Positions 7,748 through 14,854 of a DNA stretch of 22,463 nt are shown here, one piece after another (the first letter of the stretch is position 1; every line of letters starts with the position of its first letter). The notes beneath the pieces are model-generated. The model was not told the DNA's origin. It saw only the letters and a list, made by a program, of their open reading frames with translations, and did not search any database. Source of the DNA: a virus; IMG/VR virus record IMGVR_UViG_3300020195_000171, positions 1-22,463 of that record; one strand, written 5' to 3'. The position numbers and the translations under genes were made by a program.

Positions 7748-8067
7748 TGTCTTTTTTTCCGTCTGGGCTGGTGATGACCGATGAATTAATTCGATCCAAC
7801 GCAGCCCAGATTGAATATTCCGGGGAAGCTGCAACTTGGACGCCCGCGGGCGGGGTGGCGACGGCTGTCCGAGTAGTCCGCGCCGATCCGAGCGAGCTAT
7901 CCGCCGGAGGCGTGCTTATGATGTTGTTCGGCACGATGGCCGGGTCCGGGTTTACGCAGATGCCAGTGAAAAACGACGTGTTTACCGTGAACTCGATCAA
8001 CTACCGCGCCTTTGACGTGCAAGGTCCAGACGTCGCTCTGGGTCTCTGGATTCATCTAACCAAATGA
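7747..8067 (+). CDS. head-tail joining protein, gpFII-like
   Basis: This 106-residue protein is placed and sized like lambda gpFII (117 residues), which binds gpW under the portal and forms the surface to which the tail attaches. The sequence reads as a short helix (GLVMTDELIRSNAAQ) followed by a beta barrel: ATAVRVVRADPSEL, then QMPVKNDVFTVNSINYRAFDV and GPDVALGLWIHLTK. The V-x-x-x-D-x-F/L-T-V-N/G-x-x-x-Y/F segment followed by a last strand with a Trp and His is the usual pattern of this stopper/joining fold. The gene begins in a TAATG overlap and ends in an ATGA overlap with the next one. The name rests on fold pattern and gene order, not on close identity. Confidence 0.7.
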   Translation: MSFFPSGLVMTDELIRSNAAQIEYSGEAATWTPAGGVATAVRVVRADPSELSAGGVLMMLFGTMAGSGFTQMPVKNDVFTVNSINYRAFDVQGPDVALGLWIHLTK

Positions 8068-8519
8068 TAGATCCAGCTACATTACGGGAGGCGCAGGTGA
8101 CCGCGTTGCGTGAGATCCCCGGCGTAGTCGCGCTCCTGGGCGCGAGTACATCAAATATCGTCGATTACATCGAGCAGGAAAACGGAGACCTGTTCAACGC
8201 TATCTGGAGCCTTTCGCCGCCGAAACTTTTGGTCGTCTACCAGGGGACCAATCCCAGCGGCGGATCGACGAATATGTGGCAGCATAACTTTTCCTGGATC
8301 ATTCGTGTATCTGGTTCTCCGACGGCGCTATTCGCCGCCATCATGAATGGCTCCAGAACGGGCGGGAATGGCCTGCCGTTTGTGCACGACTCGATCAACA
8401 ACGTTTATCATCCGATGGGCATTCCATCCATGAGACGCTCCGTGATACCGGTTAGCGACATGGCTTCGAAAGACTATTGGGAAATCACAACCAGCTACAC
8501 TAGCAGAGGAATTGAATAA
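8064..8519 (+). CDS. probable tail terminator / tail completion protein (gpU-like position)
   Basis: This 151-residue protein follows the head-tail joining gene and precedes the tail tube gene, where siphophages encode the tail terminator (lambda gpU), which caps the finished tube and fixes tail length. The N-terminus is helical (LREAQVTALREIPGVVALLG), followed by PPKLLVVYQGTNPSG, a strand pair WQHNFSWIIRVSGS, and a helix SPTALFAAIMNGS. An alternation of helix, edge strand and a xxWxxxxxYxSRG ending (YWEITTSYTSRGIE) fits terminator-like and related tail completion folds. The start lies in an ATGA overlap; an AGAGGA box near its end serves the next gene. A connector role cannot be excluded because no single motif is diagnostic. 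Confidence 0.6.
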   Translation: MIDPATLREAQVTALREIPGVVALLGASTSNIVDYIEQENGDLFNAIWSLSPPKLLVVYQGTNPSGGSTNMWQHNFSWIIRVSGSPTALFAAIMNGSRTGGNGLPFVHDSINNVYHPMGIPSMRRSVIPVSDMASKDYWEITTSYTSRGIE

Positions 8520-9589
8520 TGCCAGCACGCGCGCAAAACCTACGGGTCGGGATGGGCTTCAAGCGACAACCTAATACGGGCGAGGTTGCGACGACGGCGG
8601 CAGAGTTGCAAGCCGCTTTAACAGCGTCGGATCTGTGGAGTCTGGGTAACTCTACATTCAGCGTTCCGTTTCCAGAATTCGTTCAAGAAAACGATGCGGG
8701 TTTTTTTGGCAAGGGCCACGAATGGTCCACGCAGGTGTTCCCAACATCGATCAGTATTCCCTATGCGTGGGAATATCACCTCACCTCACAAAATTGGGCG
8801 CAGGTGAGTGTCTTTGCCCTTGGAAAAACAATCGAATCCACCCCAGGGGTGGGCGCTACTCAGTACCTATCTACGCCAATGGACCCATCCGTTGACGGCG
8901 TGAACATGAAGGCTACAACCTTCGTTGGGGATATTCTTGCCGGCGGCGCGCTGGAGATCCTGGATATTGCGGCTGTGGGCATGGTTTGCAGCGGCTTCAA
9001 TTTGAAGCTAGAGCGCGGGCCTGGGCTGCAAAATAGCCAGCTTTCATCGCAATGGGTCGGATGCGGAAAGTACGTCAATAACTCCGGCATCGTCATCCCC
9101 GCCGCTACGGTTGAGCAGCGTTTGGGCGCTGGCTCCGCCACGGCGATTACAATCAACAGCGTCAACTACATTACTAACGCCCGTTTCGTCAACATGGAAT
9201 TTGGCTTCCAAAACAATCCTGTTATCGGGCATTACCCTGGGTCCGGGTCTCAGTCAGGTTTTGATATCGCTGGCCGCATGCGGTATGGCGAACGCTCAGC
9301 AACGTTTAATTGGCAGGTAGAACTCGAAGCATCGTCTGCGGAGCTTACGGATTTGCTGGCTGGCACCGAAGGGACGACGACGATAACCGTCGAAGGACCT
9401 ACGATAGTTGCGGCCATCAAGCATACAGCCGAGATCGTGTTGCACCGCGTGCGGCACAAGGCGTTTAAGATCGGCGAGATCGATGGTTTCGTAACTGCCG
9501 GAGTGGAGACGGAAGTGATGTATCATCCCTCGAATGGACTGATGACACTCAAGGCAATCACAACAAAAGCCCTGATCGGAACGGAATAA
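8519..9589 (+). CDS. major tail tube protein
   Basis: This 356-residue protein is the best candidate for the tail tube subunit, which stacks in rings to form the channel for DNA. It lies between the terminator and chaperone genes, where tube genes are normally found. The chain is dominated by strand-like stretches with many Gly, Thr, Ser and Asn residues, including TFSVPFPEFVQENDAGFFGK (45-64), then GHEWSTQVFPTSISIPYAWE (65-84), and a C-terminal beta portion (FNWQVELEASSAELTDLLAG near 260-280, then KAFKIGEIDGFVTAGVETEV). It is longer than lambda gpV (246), so it probably carries an insertion or an extra surface domain in the middle. AGAGGA lies eight bases before the ATG. Two cysteines only; no signal or membrane segment. 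Confidence 0.72.
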   Translation: MPARAQNLRVGMGFKRQPNTGEVATTAAELQAALTASDLWSLGNSTFSVPFPEFVQENDAGFFGKGHEWSTQVFPTSISIPYAWEYHLTSQNWAQVSVFALGKTIESTPGVGATQYLSTPMDPSVDGVNMKATTFVGDILAGGALEILDIAAVGMVCSGFNLKLERGPGLQNSQLSSQWVGCGKYVNNSGIVIPAATVEQRLGAGSATAITINSVNYITNARFVNMEFGFQNNPVIGHYPGSGSQSGFDIAGRMRYGERSATFNWQVELEASSAELTDLLAGTEGTTTITVEGPTIVAAIKHTAEIVLHRVRHKAFKIGEIDGFVTAGVETEVMYHPSNGLMTLKAITTKALIGTE

Positions 9590-10219
9590 ATGTTCGACAC
9601 AAATAAAGAAATCGATATCAGCATTTACAGCGGCGGCCAGAAACACTGTACCGTCGCATGGCCGACAGATGCCGAGTGGAAGCGGCGCGCGAACAAAACG
9701 CGCATCAAGGAGGAATCTATCGGTCGTGACAAATCTCGTACCAGCGTCATCGGCGCGGAACCGGCTGCGCTCGAGATGTTCGAAAAGATCCGGAAGGACG
9801 GGGGTGATCCATTCGACGCGGCTGAAGCGATGGAAGTGATCGACCGCTTGGAATTTTGTGAACTTTGTGAAAGCGACGAAGGCGAGCCAGGGATAGACGT
9901 ACGCGGAGATAAGATCACGGTGCGGTTAGCGGCGCTGAAGCACAAGGGGCGGGCGCTGATGAACGGCATGGCGCACACGCTGAAGCATCCGAGCATGAAG
10001 CAGATGCGCGAGTACAAGCTGGCATGCGTGGATCTCAGTCGCGTGCGGAAGGGTACGGAAATGACGCAGCCGCTCGCGCCAGGTGAAGCCCTTTTCGATG
10101 CGCTCGTTGAGCATTCTGAAGGGTACGCGGCCGGCGTGCCGGTCACGCATAAAGACTTTGTAGTGTGCCGGATTTTGGAAGCCATCCGCGAGTTGGAGGA
10201 AGACGAAGCCGAGGCATGA
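9590..10219 (+). CDS. tail assembly chaperone, gpG-like position
   Basis: This 209-residue acidic protein lies directly after the tail tube gene and before a small overlapping gene and the tape measure gene. That is the G/GT slot, whose products coat the tape measure protein and recruit tube subunits during tail assembly but are absent from the virion. It starts with a strand (KEIDISIYSGGQKHCTVAWP), followed by mostly helical sequence with many charged residues (KHKGRALMNGMAHTLKHPSM), and ends in an acidic helix (LEAIRELEEDEAEA). The CELCESDEG part near 94-100 contains two Cys but not a full metal-binding set. The start follows the tube stop without a gap. The role is inferred from position, charge and the paired downstream gene. 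Confidence 0.68.
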   Translation: MFDTNKEIDISIYSGGQKHCTVAWPTDAEWKRRANKTRIKEESIGRDKSRTSVIGAEPAALEMFEKIRKDGGDPFDAAEAMEVIDRLEFCELCESDEGEPGIDVRGDKITVRLAALKHKGRALMNGMAHTLKHPSMKQMREYKLACVDLSRVRKGTEMTQPLAPGEALFDALVEHSEGYAAGVPVTHKDFVVCRILEAIRELEEDEAEA

Positions 10220-10482
10220 TCGGCGCGTTCCGGGAAGCGGCGCGGTCCATAGTCCGCGGCGGTGAGCCGGAACTCGGGGCCGGTCTCAGGGAATTTGTGA
10301 TGTGCGTGTTTGATTTGGACGCGGCATTGGAGATGGGGTTCACTATCACGCTCGCCGAAGTCACTCCGCTGGAGTTCCGCGGACTGATGGTAGTACGCGA
10401 GGAGCGGGCGAGGTATCAGGAGCAACAGCGGGCGATGGAAGAGCAAAAAGGGAAGATGCGCCGCGGCGCGGGAGCGTTTTAA
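10216..10482 (+). CDS. second tail assembly chaperone-like protein (gpT-like position)
   Basis: This 88-residue helical protein is encoded in the -1 frame relative to the preceding gene and immediately before the completion and tape measure genes. The pattern VTPLEFRGLMVVREERARYQ (about residues 50-69) followed by a Glu/Gln/Lys-rich helix and GKMRRGAGAF resembles the second part of many chaperone pairs. In lambda this part is made only as a -1 frameshift fusion (gpGT). Here the ATG at 10216 forms an ATGA overlap with the gpG-like stop, so re-initiation can explain its synthesis. A GTG at 10165 in the same frame would give 17 more residues. The frame is closed by a stop at 10150-10152, and no clear slippery heptamer is seen in the 10153-10219 overlap. 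Confidence 0.68.
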   Translation: MIGAFREAARSIVRGGEPELGAGLREFVMCVFDLDAALEMGFTITLAEVTPLEFRGLMVVREERARYQEQQRAMEEQKGKMRRGAGAF

Positions 10483-10946
10483 TGGCGGTAAAATTCCAGA
10501 CAAAGATCACTAAAGCGCGGTTTGTCTATTCACCGTTGACCGGGCAGAGAATGGCTGAAATAGGCACGTCGCTTATCGCGCAAATCTTCGAACGATGGGA
10601 TCGAGGTATGGGAGTGAGCGATTCCCCAGCGCGGCCGCTGGCGTTGGGGTACGCAAAAGCTAAGCAGCGGCGTGGCGGGCAGGGAATCCGTGATCTTAGC
10701 ATGACAGGCCGGTTGCGCCGGTCAATAAAAGCACTTTCGGCAAATCAGAATAAGGTCACGTTGGGTCCGACTGATGGCATGCACACGCGGCTAAAACGAG
10801 GCGGAATCCTGAGCTTTTCTGACGTGCTGACTCTGAATCAGAGGCGGTTTCGCATGTGGGGCGTGAGTCAGGCTGAGAGGGCGAAGCTAGTGCGGCTATT
10901 CGCCGGCGAGCGCATGGTCAAAGCGCAGATAGTGCAGGCGGAGTAA
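10482..10946 (+). CDS. tail completion / virion morphogenesis protein (Phage_tail_S or gp10-like)
   Basis: This 154-residue basic protein has the hallmarks of the morphogenesis proteins that complete the head-proximal part of the tail. A helix with MAEIGTSLIAQIFERWDRGM is followed by PARPLALGYAKAKQRRGGQ, a basic stretch, and then the motif LSMTGRLRRSIKALSANQNK, which is typical of this group. The C-terminal part has RRFRMWGVSQAERAKLVRLF. Members of the family bind near the tail terminator or the connector. In lambda the analogous gene (Z) lies before the tube gene, whereas here it comes after the chaperones. The gene starts in a TAATG overlap with the T-like gene and ends the same way with the tape measure gene. 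Placement in the family is by motif; the exact binding partner is unknown. Confidence 0.75.
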   Translation: MAVKFQTKITKARFVYSPLTGQRMAEIGTSLIAQIFERWDRGMGVSDSPARPLALGYAKAKQRRGGQGIRDLSMTGRLRRSIKALSANQNKVTLGPTDGMHTRLKRGGILSFSDVLTLNQRRFRMWGVSQAERAKLVRLFAGERMVKAQIVQAE

Positions 10947-13900
10947 TGGCGGACGAACGCATAACTTTATCTTATGACACAGCCGACGCGATAGCGGCGT
11001 CGGGCAAGGTCAACAAGGCCATCGAGTCCAACGAGAAGGCTGCCGAAAAAGCAGTCTCATCGATTGGTGGAGCTACTGAGAAAGTTGTTACTTCTATCGT
11101 TTCCGTGACCGATAGAAGCCAAAACGCCATTAACCGCATTGTGGCTGCGGCTGAGCGCAAGGCGGCGCTTGCTGTGGCCAGTCCGGCAGAACTACGCTTA
11201 GATGCGAAGCAGCGCGACCTGGGCCGCGTTAAGGGTGACGTTGAGGCCTCTAATCGAATTACCGTAGCCTACGAGAAGCAGGAGATCGCTGCGCGCAAGG
11301 CGTCGGACGCCTTGCAGTTACAGTCCGCCATTACCGCGAGTCGGCAAGCGGCAAGGGGTGCCGATGAATTCGCCGCTGCACTAAATCGCGTCGAGAAGCA
11401 GGCGGTCGCGGCGCGCAAGGCGGCGGACGCCTCGCAGTTACAGTCCGCCATTACCGCGAGTCGGCAAGCGGCAAAGGGTGCCGATGAATTCGCCGCTGCA
11501 CTAAATCGCGTCAATCTTGCCGCTCAAAAGGAAAGAGAGTCAATCGAGCAGGGTATCCGCGCCCTAGAGCGCAGGGCGGCGCTTGCTGGCAAAAGTCCGA
11601 ATCAAAGATTGGTATTTGAAGCTAATTCGGCGATTGCCAGCGCCAGCCCTAGAACTACCCCCGAGCAAATGCAGAGACTTATCGCGGGGCACAGAGAGAT
11701 TATACGACAGCAGGTAAAGGCTTCTGAAACTAGCAATGATCTTGGCGGTTCGATATTCCAATTGGCCGGTAGAATGGGTTTGGCTATTGGAGCATTCGAA
11801 GCATTTCGATCAGTCTTAGGGTTTGGAAAGGACGCCGTGCTGTACGCCGCGCGGACTGAGCAATTAGGTGTCGCGTTAAATGCCGTTGCGAGAGCCAACA
11901 AGATAGCGGAAAGTACTACGGCGACGTTGGAAGCGCGGCTTAAAATTACAGGAATTGTTACGCAGGATGCGCGCCAGTCGCTGTCGCGTCTGGTCGCTGC
12001 GCAGGTGGATCACACGAAGGCCGTACAACTTGCGCGCGCTGCGCAAGATCTCAGCAGGATAGCCGGTATTACATCCTCAGAGGCGTTTGAAAGGCTTACT
12101 CATGCCATCGTGACTCAACAGCCGGAATTACTTCGTATGCTTGGACTGAACGTGAACCTGGAGCTAGAGTTTCAAAAGGTAGCGAAACAGTCCGGTCGCG
12201 TGTCTACCGATCTATCTGAAATGGAGAAACGGCAGATAGCGGTTAATGCCGTGCTTGTGGCCGCAAAGGGTTATACAAGCGTTTATGAGGAGTCGTTGAA
12301 GACGGCTGGTGGGCAGTTGCTATCTCTTCAGCGGTACGCTCTTGAGGCCAAGGACGCTTTTGGGCAAGAATTCTTGCCCGCGCTTACACTCGTGGCAAAG
12401 GCGCTTACACTTGTGGCGAAGGAAGGGGAGACCGCCGGAAAGTTTTTAGCGAAAGGATTTAAGTTTGCTCTCATTCCGGTAACAGGGTTGATAGATGCCG
12501 CTGATGTGCTAAAGGAAAAGCTGCAATTACTGAACCCTTTACTCGAAGAAAACAATCGCCGGTCGCTCGAGGCCGACAATAAAAAGCTGGTATCGCAGAA
12601 GACTCTAGAAGGATCGTCAAAAGCACTCCGCGAGCAGGAAGAAATTATAGAGCGGTCGCGGATCGCGCAACTTGAGAAGGACAAGAAGGACAAGGAAGAA
12701 CTGCTTAAGTTCAATGAGCGAGCGCTAGAATTTCTTAAATCAGCGCAATTCCAGGAAGGCGAAGGTCTGGACCGCATCGCTATCAAGCGAAAGCAGGCTC
12801 TTAATGAATTCGGTAAGAGTCCAGAAGCTCGCGCAAATATCGAAAAAGCTATCGCCATAGAGCGGGCGAAGTTCTTGTCCGACTTCGAGCAGAAGCGGTT
12901 TAAGGATGTCGAGAAGTTTGAAAAGTCTATGTCCGATGGCCGTAATAAAAGAACGATGGAAGATTTTGATCGGGAAACTAAATTCACTCAGGATATTTCC
13001 AAACTGGAAGAGCAGACGCGAAAGGCAATAGATGAAAACTCGCTTTTCGGTTTAGAGGCGCGCAAGGAATCCGAATTGCGCGGCGTGAAGGAAGTCACAG
13101 GAAAAAGAGTCGAGGACCGATTGGCAGCAGAGGATAAAATTGCGGCCATCGAGGTAGACTTCGCGCTAAAAACATACGCGATAAAGGCTGAGCTAATTAA
13201 CAAAGAGGCCGTTCTAAGAGCCGCCATGGTGACTACTTTAGGAGAGAAGCAAGCCATCATGCAAGAGGCAGCCGCGCGCGGCGCTTTGTTGATGGCGCAA
13301 TCTCAGGCCGTTGTAGATGCCGCGGGCGAAAATGCTGCAATTAAAAAATTAGAGATTATACGGGACGCCAATCAAAAAACTTTCGACTCGATTAAAAACG
13401 CTGCTGAGGGACTATTCGATACGCTTGTACTCCGCACTAAATCATGGGGCGACCTGTTAAGAAATACTGTGCTTCTTCCAGCCCTGACGCTGGTAAAGCA
13501 GCTTGTTAGCACGGCCATCGCGGGAGCGCTGACAGGACGGAGTGGTGGTGGTACATCGGGCGGCGGGCTTGGCGGACTACTTGGCGGGTTGCTGGGCGGT
13601 GTACGAATATCGCGCGCTGGCGCGCCTGGTGGAACTCCCGGCTTTACCGGGCCGGTTGGCGGCGGCGGTATCAGCGGGATGCTCGCCGGTCTCGGCGGCG
13701 GTGGCGCCGGTGCTGGCAGCAAACTGGCTGGTTTGGGCGGCGCTGGTGGCCTTGGTCTGGCTGCTGCGGCGTTAGGGGGGTTCGGCGCATTCAAGGCCGG
13801 GCAGGCGGACAACAAAGTACTAAAATACTCCGCTCCGGCCATTGGCGCGGTGGCTGGGCTTGTCGGCTTCGGGTCGCTGGCGTCTCTATTTCCTGCGCTC

Positions 13901-14461
13901 ATTGCGGCTGGCCCTGCTGGTTGGATCGCTGCCGCTGGTATTGGCGCGACTATCGGTCTTATTGGCGTCTTTAAGAAAAAAGCCGAAGACAAGATTATCG
14001 AAAAAATCAAGTCGGTTTACGGGATCACCGTGGACCGAAGTTTTGCAAAGAACCCACTCGCCGGCATTATCAAGGATCAATTCGGCGGAAACATCGAAGC
14101 CGGTATCCGCTCGCCGATAATCCGGGAAATGCTTTCTATCTATCGTATGCAATCGAATCAGGCGGGGGCGGGAAGCGGTCTCAGCCCGTACAATGACTCG
14201 GCGCGCGGCGTGTCGCTTTCCGGGTACGGCGGCGGAGTGTTTCAGAATCCTGTGAGCGTCAACGGCGGGTCATACGGGTACGGTGGGGCGCTGCCATCAA
14301 CAGGTCCATCTCAGCCATTCCAGCAGCCTATCGTGATCGAGAATCGCCTTCAGATTGACGGTCGTGATGTGCAGGCTTCGGTACTGCGTACCAATCAAGG
14401 CTCGACCGGGCGGCGGGAATCGGCGGCGGTGCTGAGCGATCCGCTACTGGTGTTTGGATAG
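10946..14461 (+). CDS. tail tape measure protein
   Basis: This 1171-residue protein is the tail length ruler. By the usual rule of about 1.5 angstrom per residue it would give a tail of roughly 175 nm. It is largely helical and rich in Ala, Lys, Glu and Arg up to about residue 830. The long coiled-coil stretches include residues 530-720. A 40-residue tandem repeat lies at 110-189, and ERKAALA at 70 recurs as ERRAALA at 208. After the conserved NTVLLPALTLVKQLVSTAIA (about 841-860) comes a Gly-rich linker (about 862-945) and a hydrophobic region (about 962-1008) that could insert in the host membrane during DNA delivery. The C-terminus has IVIENRLQIDGRDVQASVLR (about 1127-1146), a common tape measure ending. 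The start lies in a TAATG overlap. No lysozyme or peptidase domain was recognised inside it. Confidence 0.93.
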   Translation: MADERITLSYDTADAIAASGKVNKAIESNEKAAEKAVSSIGGATEKVVTSIVSVTDRSQNAINRIVAAAERKAALAVASPAELRLDAKQRDLGRVKGDVEASNRITVAYEKQEIAARKASDALQLQSAITASRQAARGADEFAAALNRVEKQAVAARKAADASQLQSAITASRQAAKGADEFAAALNRVNLAAQKERESIEQGIRALERRAALAGKSPNQRLVFEANSAIASASPRTTPEQMQRLIAGHREIIRQQVKASETSNDLGGSIFQLAGRMGLAIGAFEAFRSVLGFGKDAVLYAARTEQLGVALNAVARANKIAESTTATLEARLKITGIVTQDARQSLSRLVAAQVDHTKAVQLARAAQDLSRIAGITSSEAFERLTHAIVTQQPELLRMLGLNVNLELEFQKVAKQSGRVSTDLSEMEKRQIAVNAVLVAAKGYTSVYEESLKTAGGQLLSLQRYALEAKDAFGQEFLPALTLVAKALTLVAKEGETAGKFLAKGFKFALIPVTGLIDAADVLKEKLQLLNPLLEENNRRSLEADNKKLVSQKTLEGSSKALREQEEIIERSRIAQLEKDKKDKEELLKFNERALEFLKSAQFQEGEGLDRIAIKRKQALNEFGKSPEARANIEKAIAIERAKFLSDFEQKRFKDVEKFEKSMSDGRNKRTMEDFDRETKFTQDISKLEEQTRKAIDENSLFGLEARKESELRGVKEVTGKRVEDRLAAEDKIAAIEVDFALKTYAIKAELINKEAVLRAAMVTTLGEKQAIMQEAAARGALLMAQSQAVVDAAGENAAIKKLEIIRDANQKTFDSIKNAAEGLFDTLVLRTKSWGDLLRNTVLLPALTLVKQLVSTAIAGALTGRSGGGTSGGGLGGLLGGLLGGVRISRAGAPGGTPGFTGPVGGGGISGMLAGLGGGGAGAGSKLAGLGGAGGLGLAAAALGGFGAFKAGQADNKVLKYSAPAIGAVAGLVGFGSLASLFPALIAAGPAGWIAAAGIGATIGLIGVFKKKAEDKIIEKIKSVYGITVDRSFAKNPLAGIIKDQFGGNIEAGIRSPIIREMLSIYRMQSNQAGAGSGLSPYNDSARGVSLSGYGGGVFQNPVSVNGGSYGYGGALPSTGPSQPFQQPIVIENRLQIDGRDVQASVLRTNQGSTGRRESAAVLSDPLLVFG
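11273..11512 (+). repeat. 120-bp tandem direct repeat inside the tape measure gene
   Basis: Two adjacent copies of exactly 120 bases (11273-11392 and 11393-11512) encode 40 residues each, residues 110-149 and 150-189 of the tape measure protein. I count six differing bases between the copies, so they are about 95% identical. The length is a multiple of three, so the frame is kept. Both copies carry QLQSAITASRQAA and GADEFAAALNRV. Confidence 0.95.
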
Positions 14462-14464
14462 TTC

Positions 14465-14854
14465 ATGCCGGGCATCGTCTCCCAAGCCGTCGCCGCAACG
14501 GTGCTTCCCTACTCACTCGCATCCGAGTACGTGGAGTGCCGGACGTGGCCAGTGATCGAAAATGGCCCTATGCCCGACGGCTCCTATCTCAAGTTTGTTC
14601 AGGGCGCGGCGGACAGGCGGGAATGGAAACTTGGGCGTCGTCCTACGGGCGCGCAATACACGGCGATGCTGGCCTTTTGGACCGCGCGGAAAGGTTCCCA
14701 TCAGGCATTCCATTTCTACCCGGTCATGGCGCAACACGACGCAACAGGCGTTTCCGCTACAGGCCGTTTCCTCGTTCGATTCCTTGGACCATTTTCAACT
14801 ACTCACTCCATTGGCCTTGATTCCGTCTCCTTCGCCCTAATTCAACTTCAATGA
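14465..14854 (+). CDS. minor tail tip protein, gpM-like
   Basis: This 129-residue protein directly follows the tape measure gene with a three-base gap, where lambda encodes gpM, one of the tail tip subunits. The sequence has the M/Dit-like plan: a short N-terminal arm, a strand with LKFVQGAADRREWKLGRRPT, a helix with AMLAFWTARKGSHQAFHFYP, and a late strand group VRFLGPFSTTHSIGLDSVSF. Aromatic residues in FHFYPV and the VRF strand are typical. The same plan appears again in the first 115 or so residues of the next, giant gene, which suggests a duplication. The stop forms an ATGA overlap with that gene. The fold assignment is inferred from the pattern. Confidence 0.65.
   Translation: MPGIVSQAVAATVLPYSLASEYVECRTWPVIENGPMPDGSYLKFVQGAADRREWKLGRRPTGAQYTAMLAFWTARKGSHQAFHFYPVMAQHDATGVSATGRFLVRFLGPFSTTHSIGLDSVSFALIQLQ

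Noticed and set aside
10171-10177. GATTTTG as a -1 slippery heptamer in the chaperone overlap
   Set aside because: In the zero frame it reads G-ATT-TTG, which does not allow re-pairing of both tRNAs, so it is not the X-XXY-YYZ form.
9625-10503. Long open frame on the minus strand (292 codons)
   Set aside because: It lies fully opposite the chaperone genes, has a Ser/Arg/Pro-rich nonsense-like composition and no ribosome site. It is a shadow of the + strand codon pattern.
12328-12987. Minus-strand open frame of 219 codons inside the tape measure gene
   Set aside because: Ser/Leu/Arg-rich mirror of the Lys/Glu-rich coiled coil; no start signal and no recognisable domain.
13372-14010. Minus-strand open frame of 212 codons, Pro-rich
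   Set aside because: It mirrors the Gly-rich linker of the tape measure gene (Gly codons read as Pro on the other strand), so it is not a gene.
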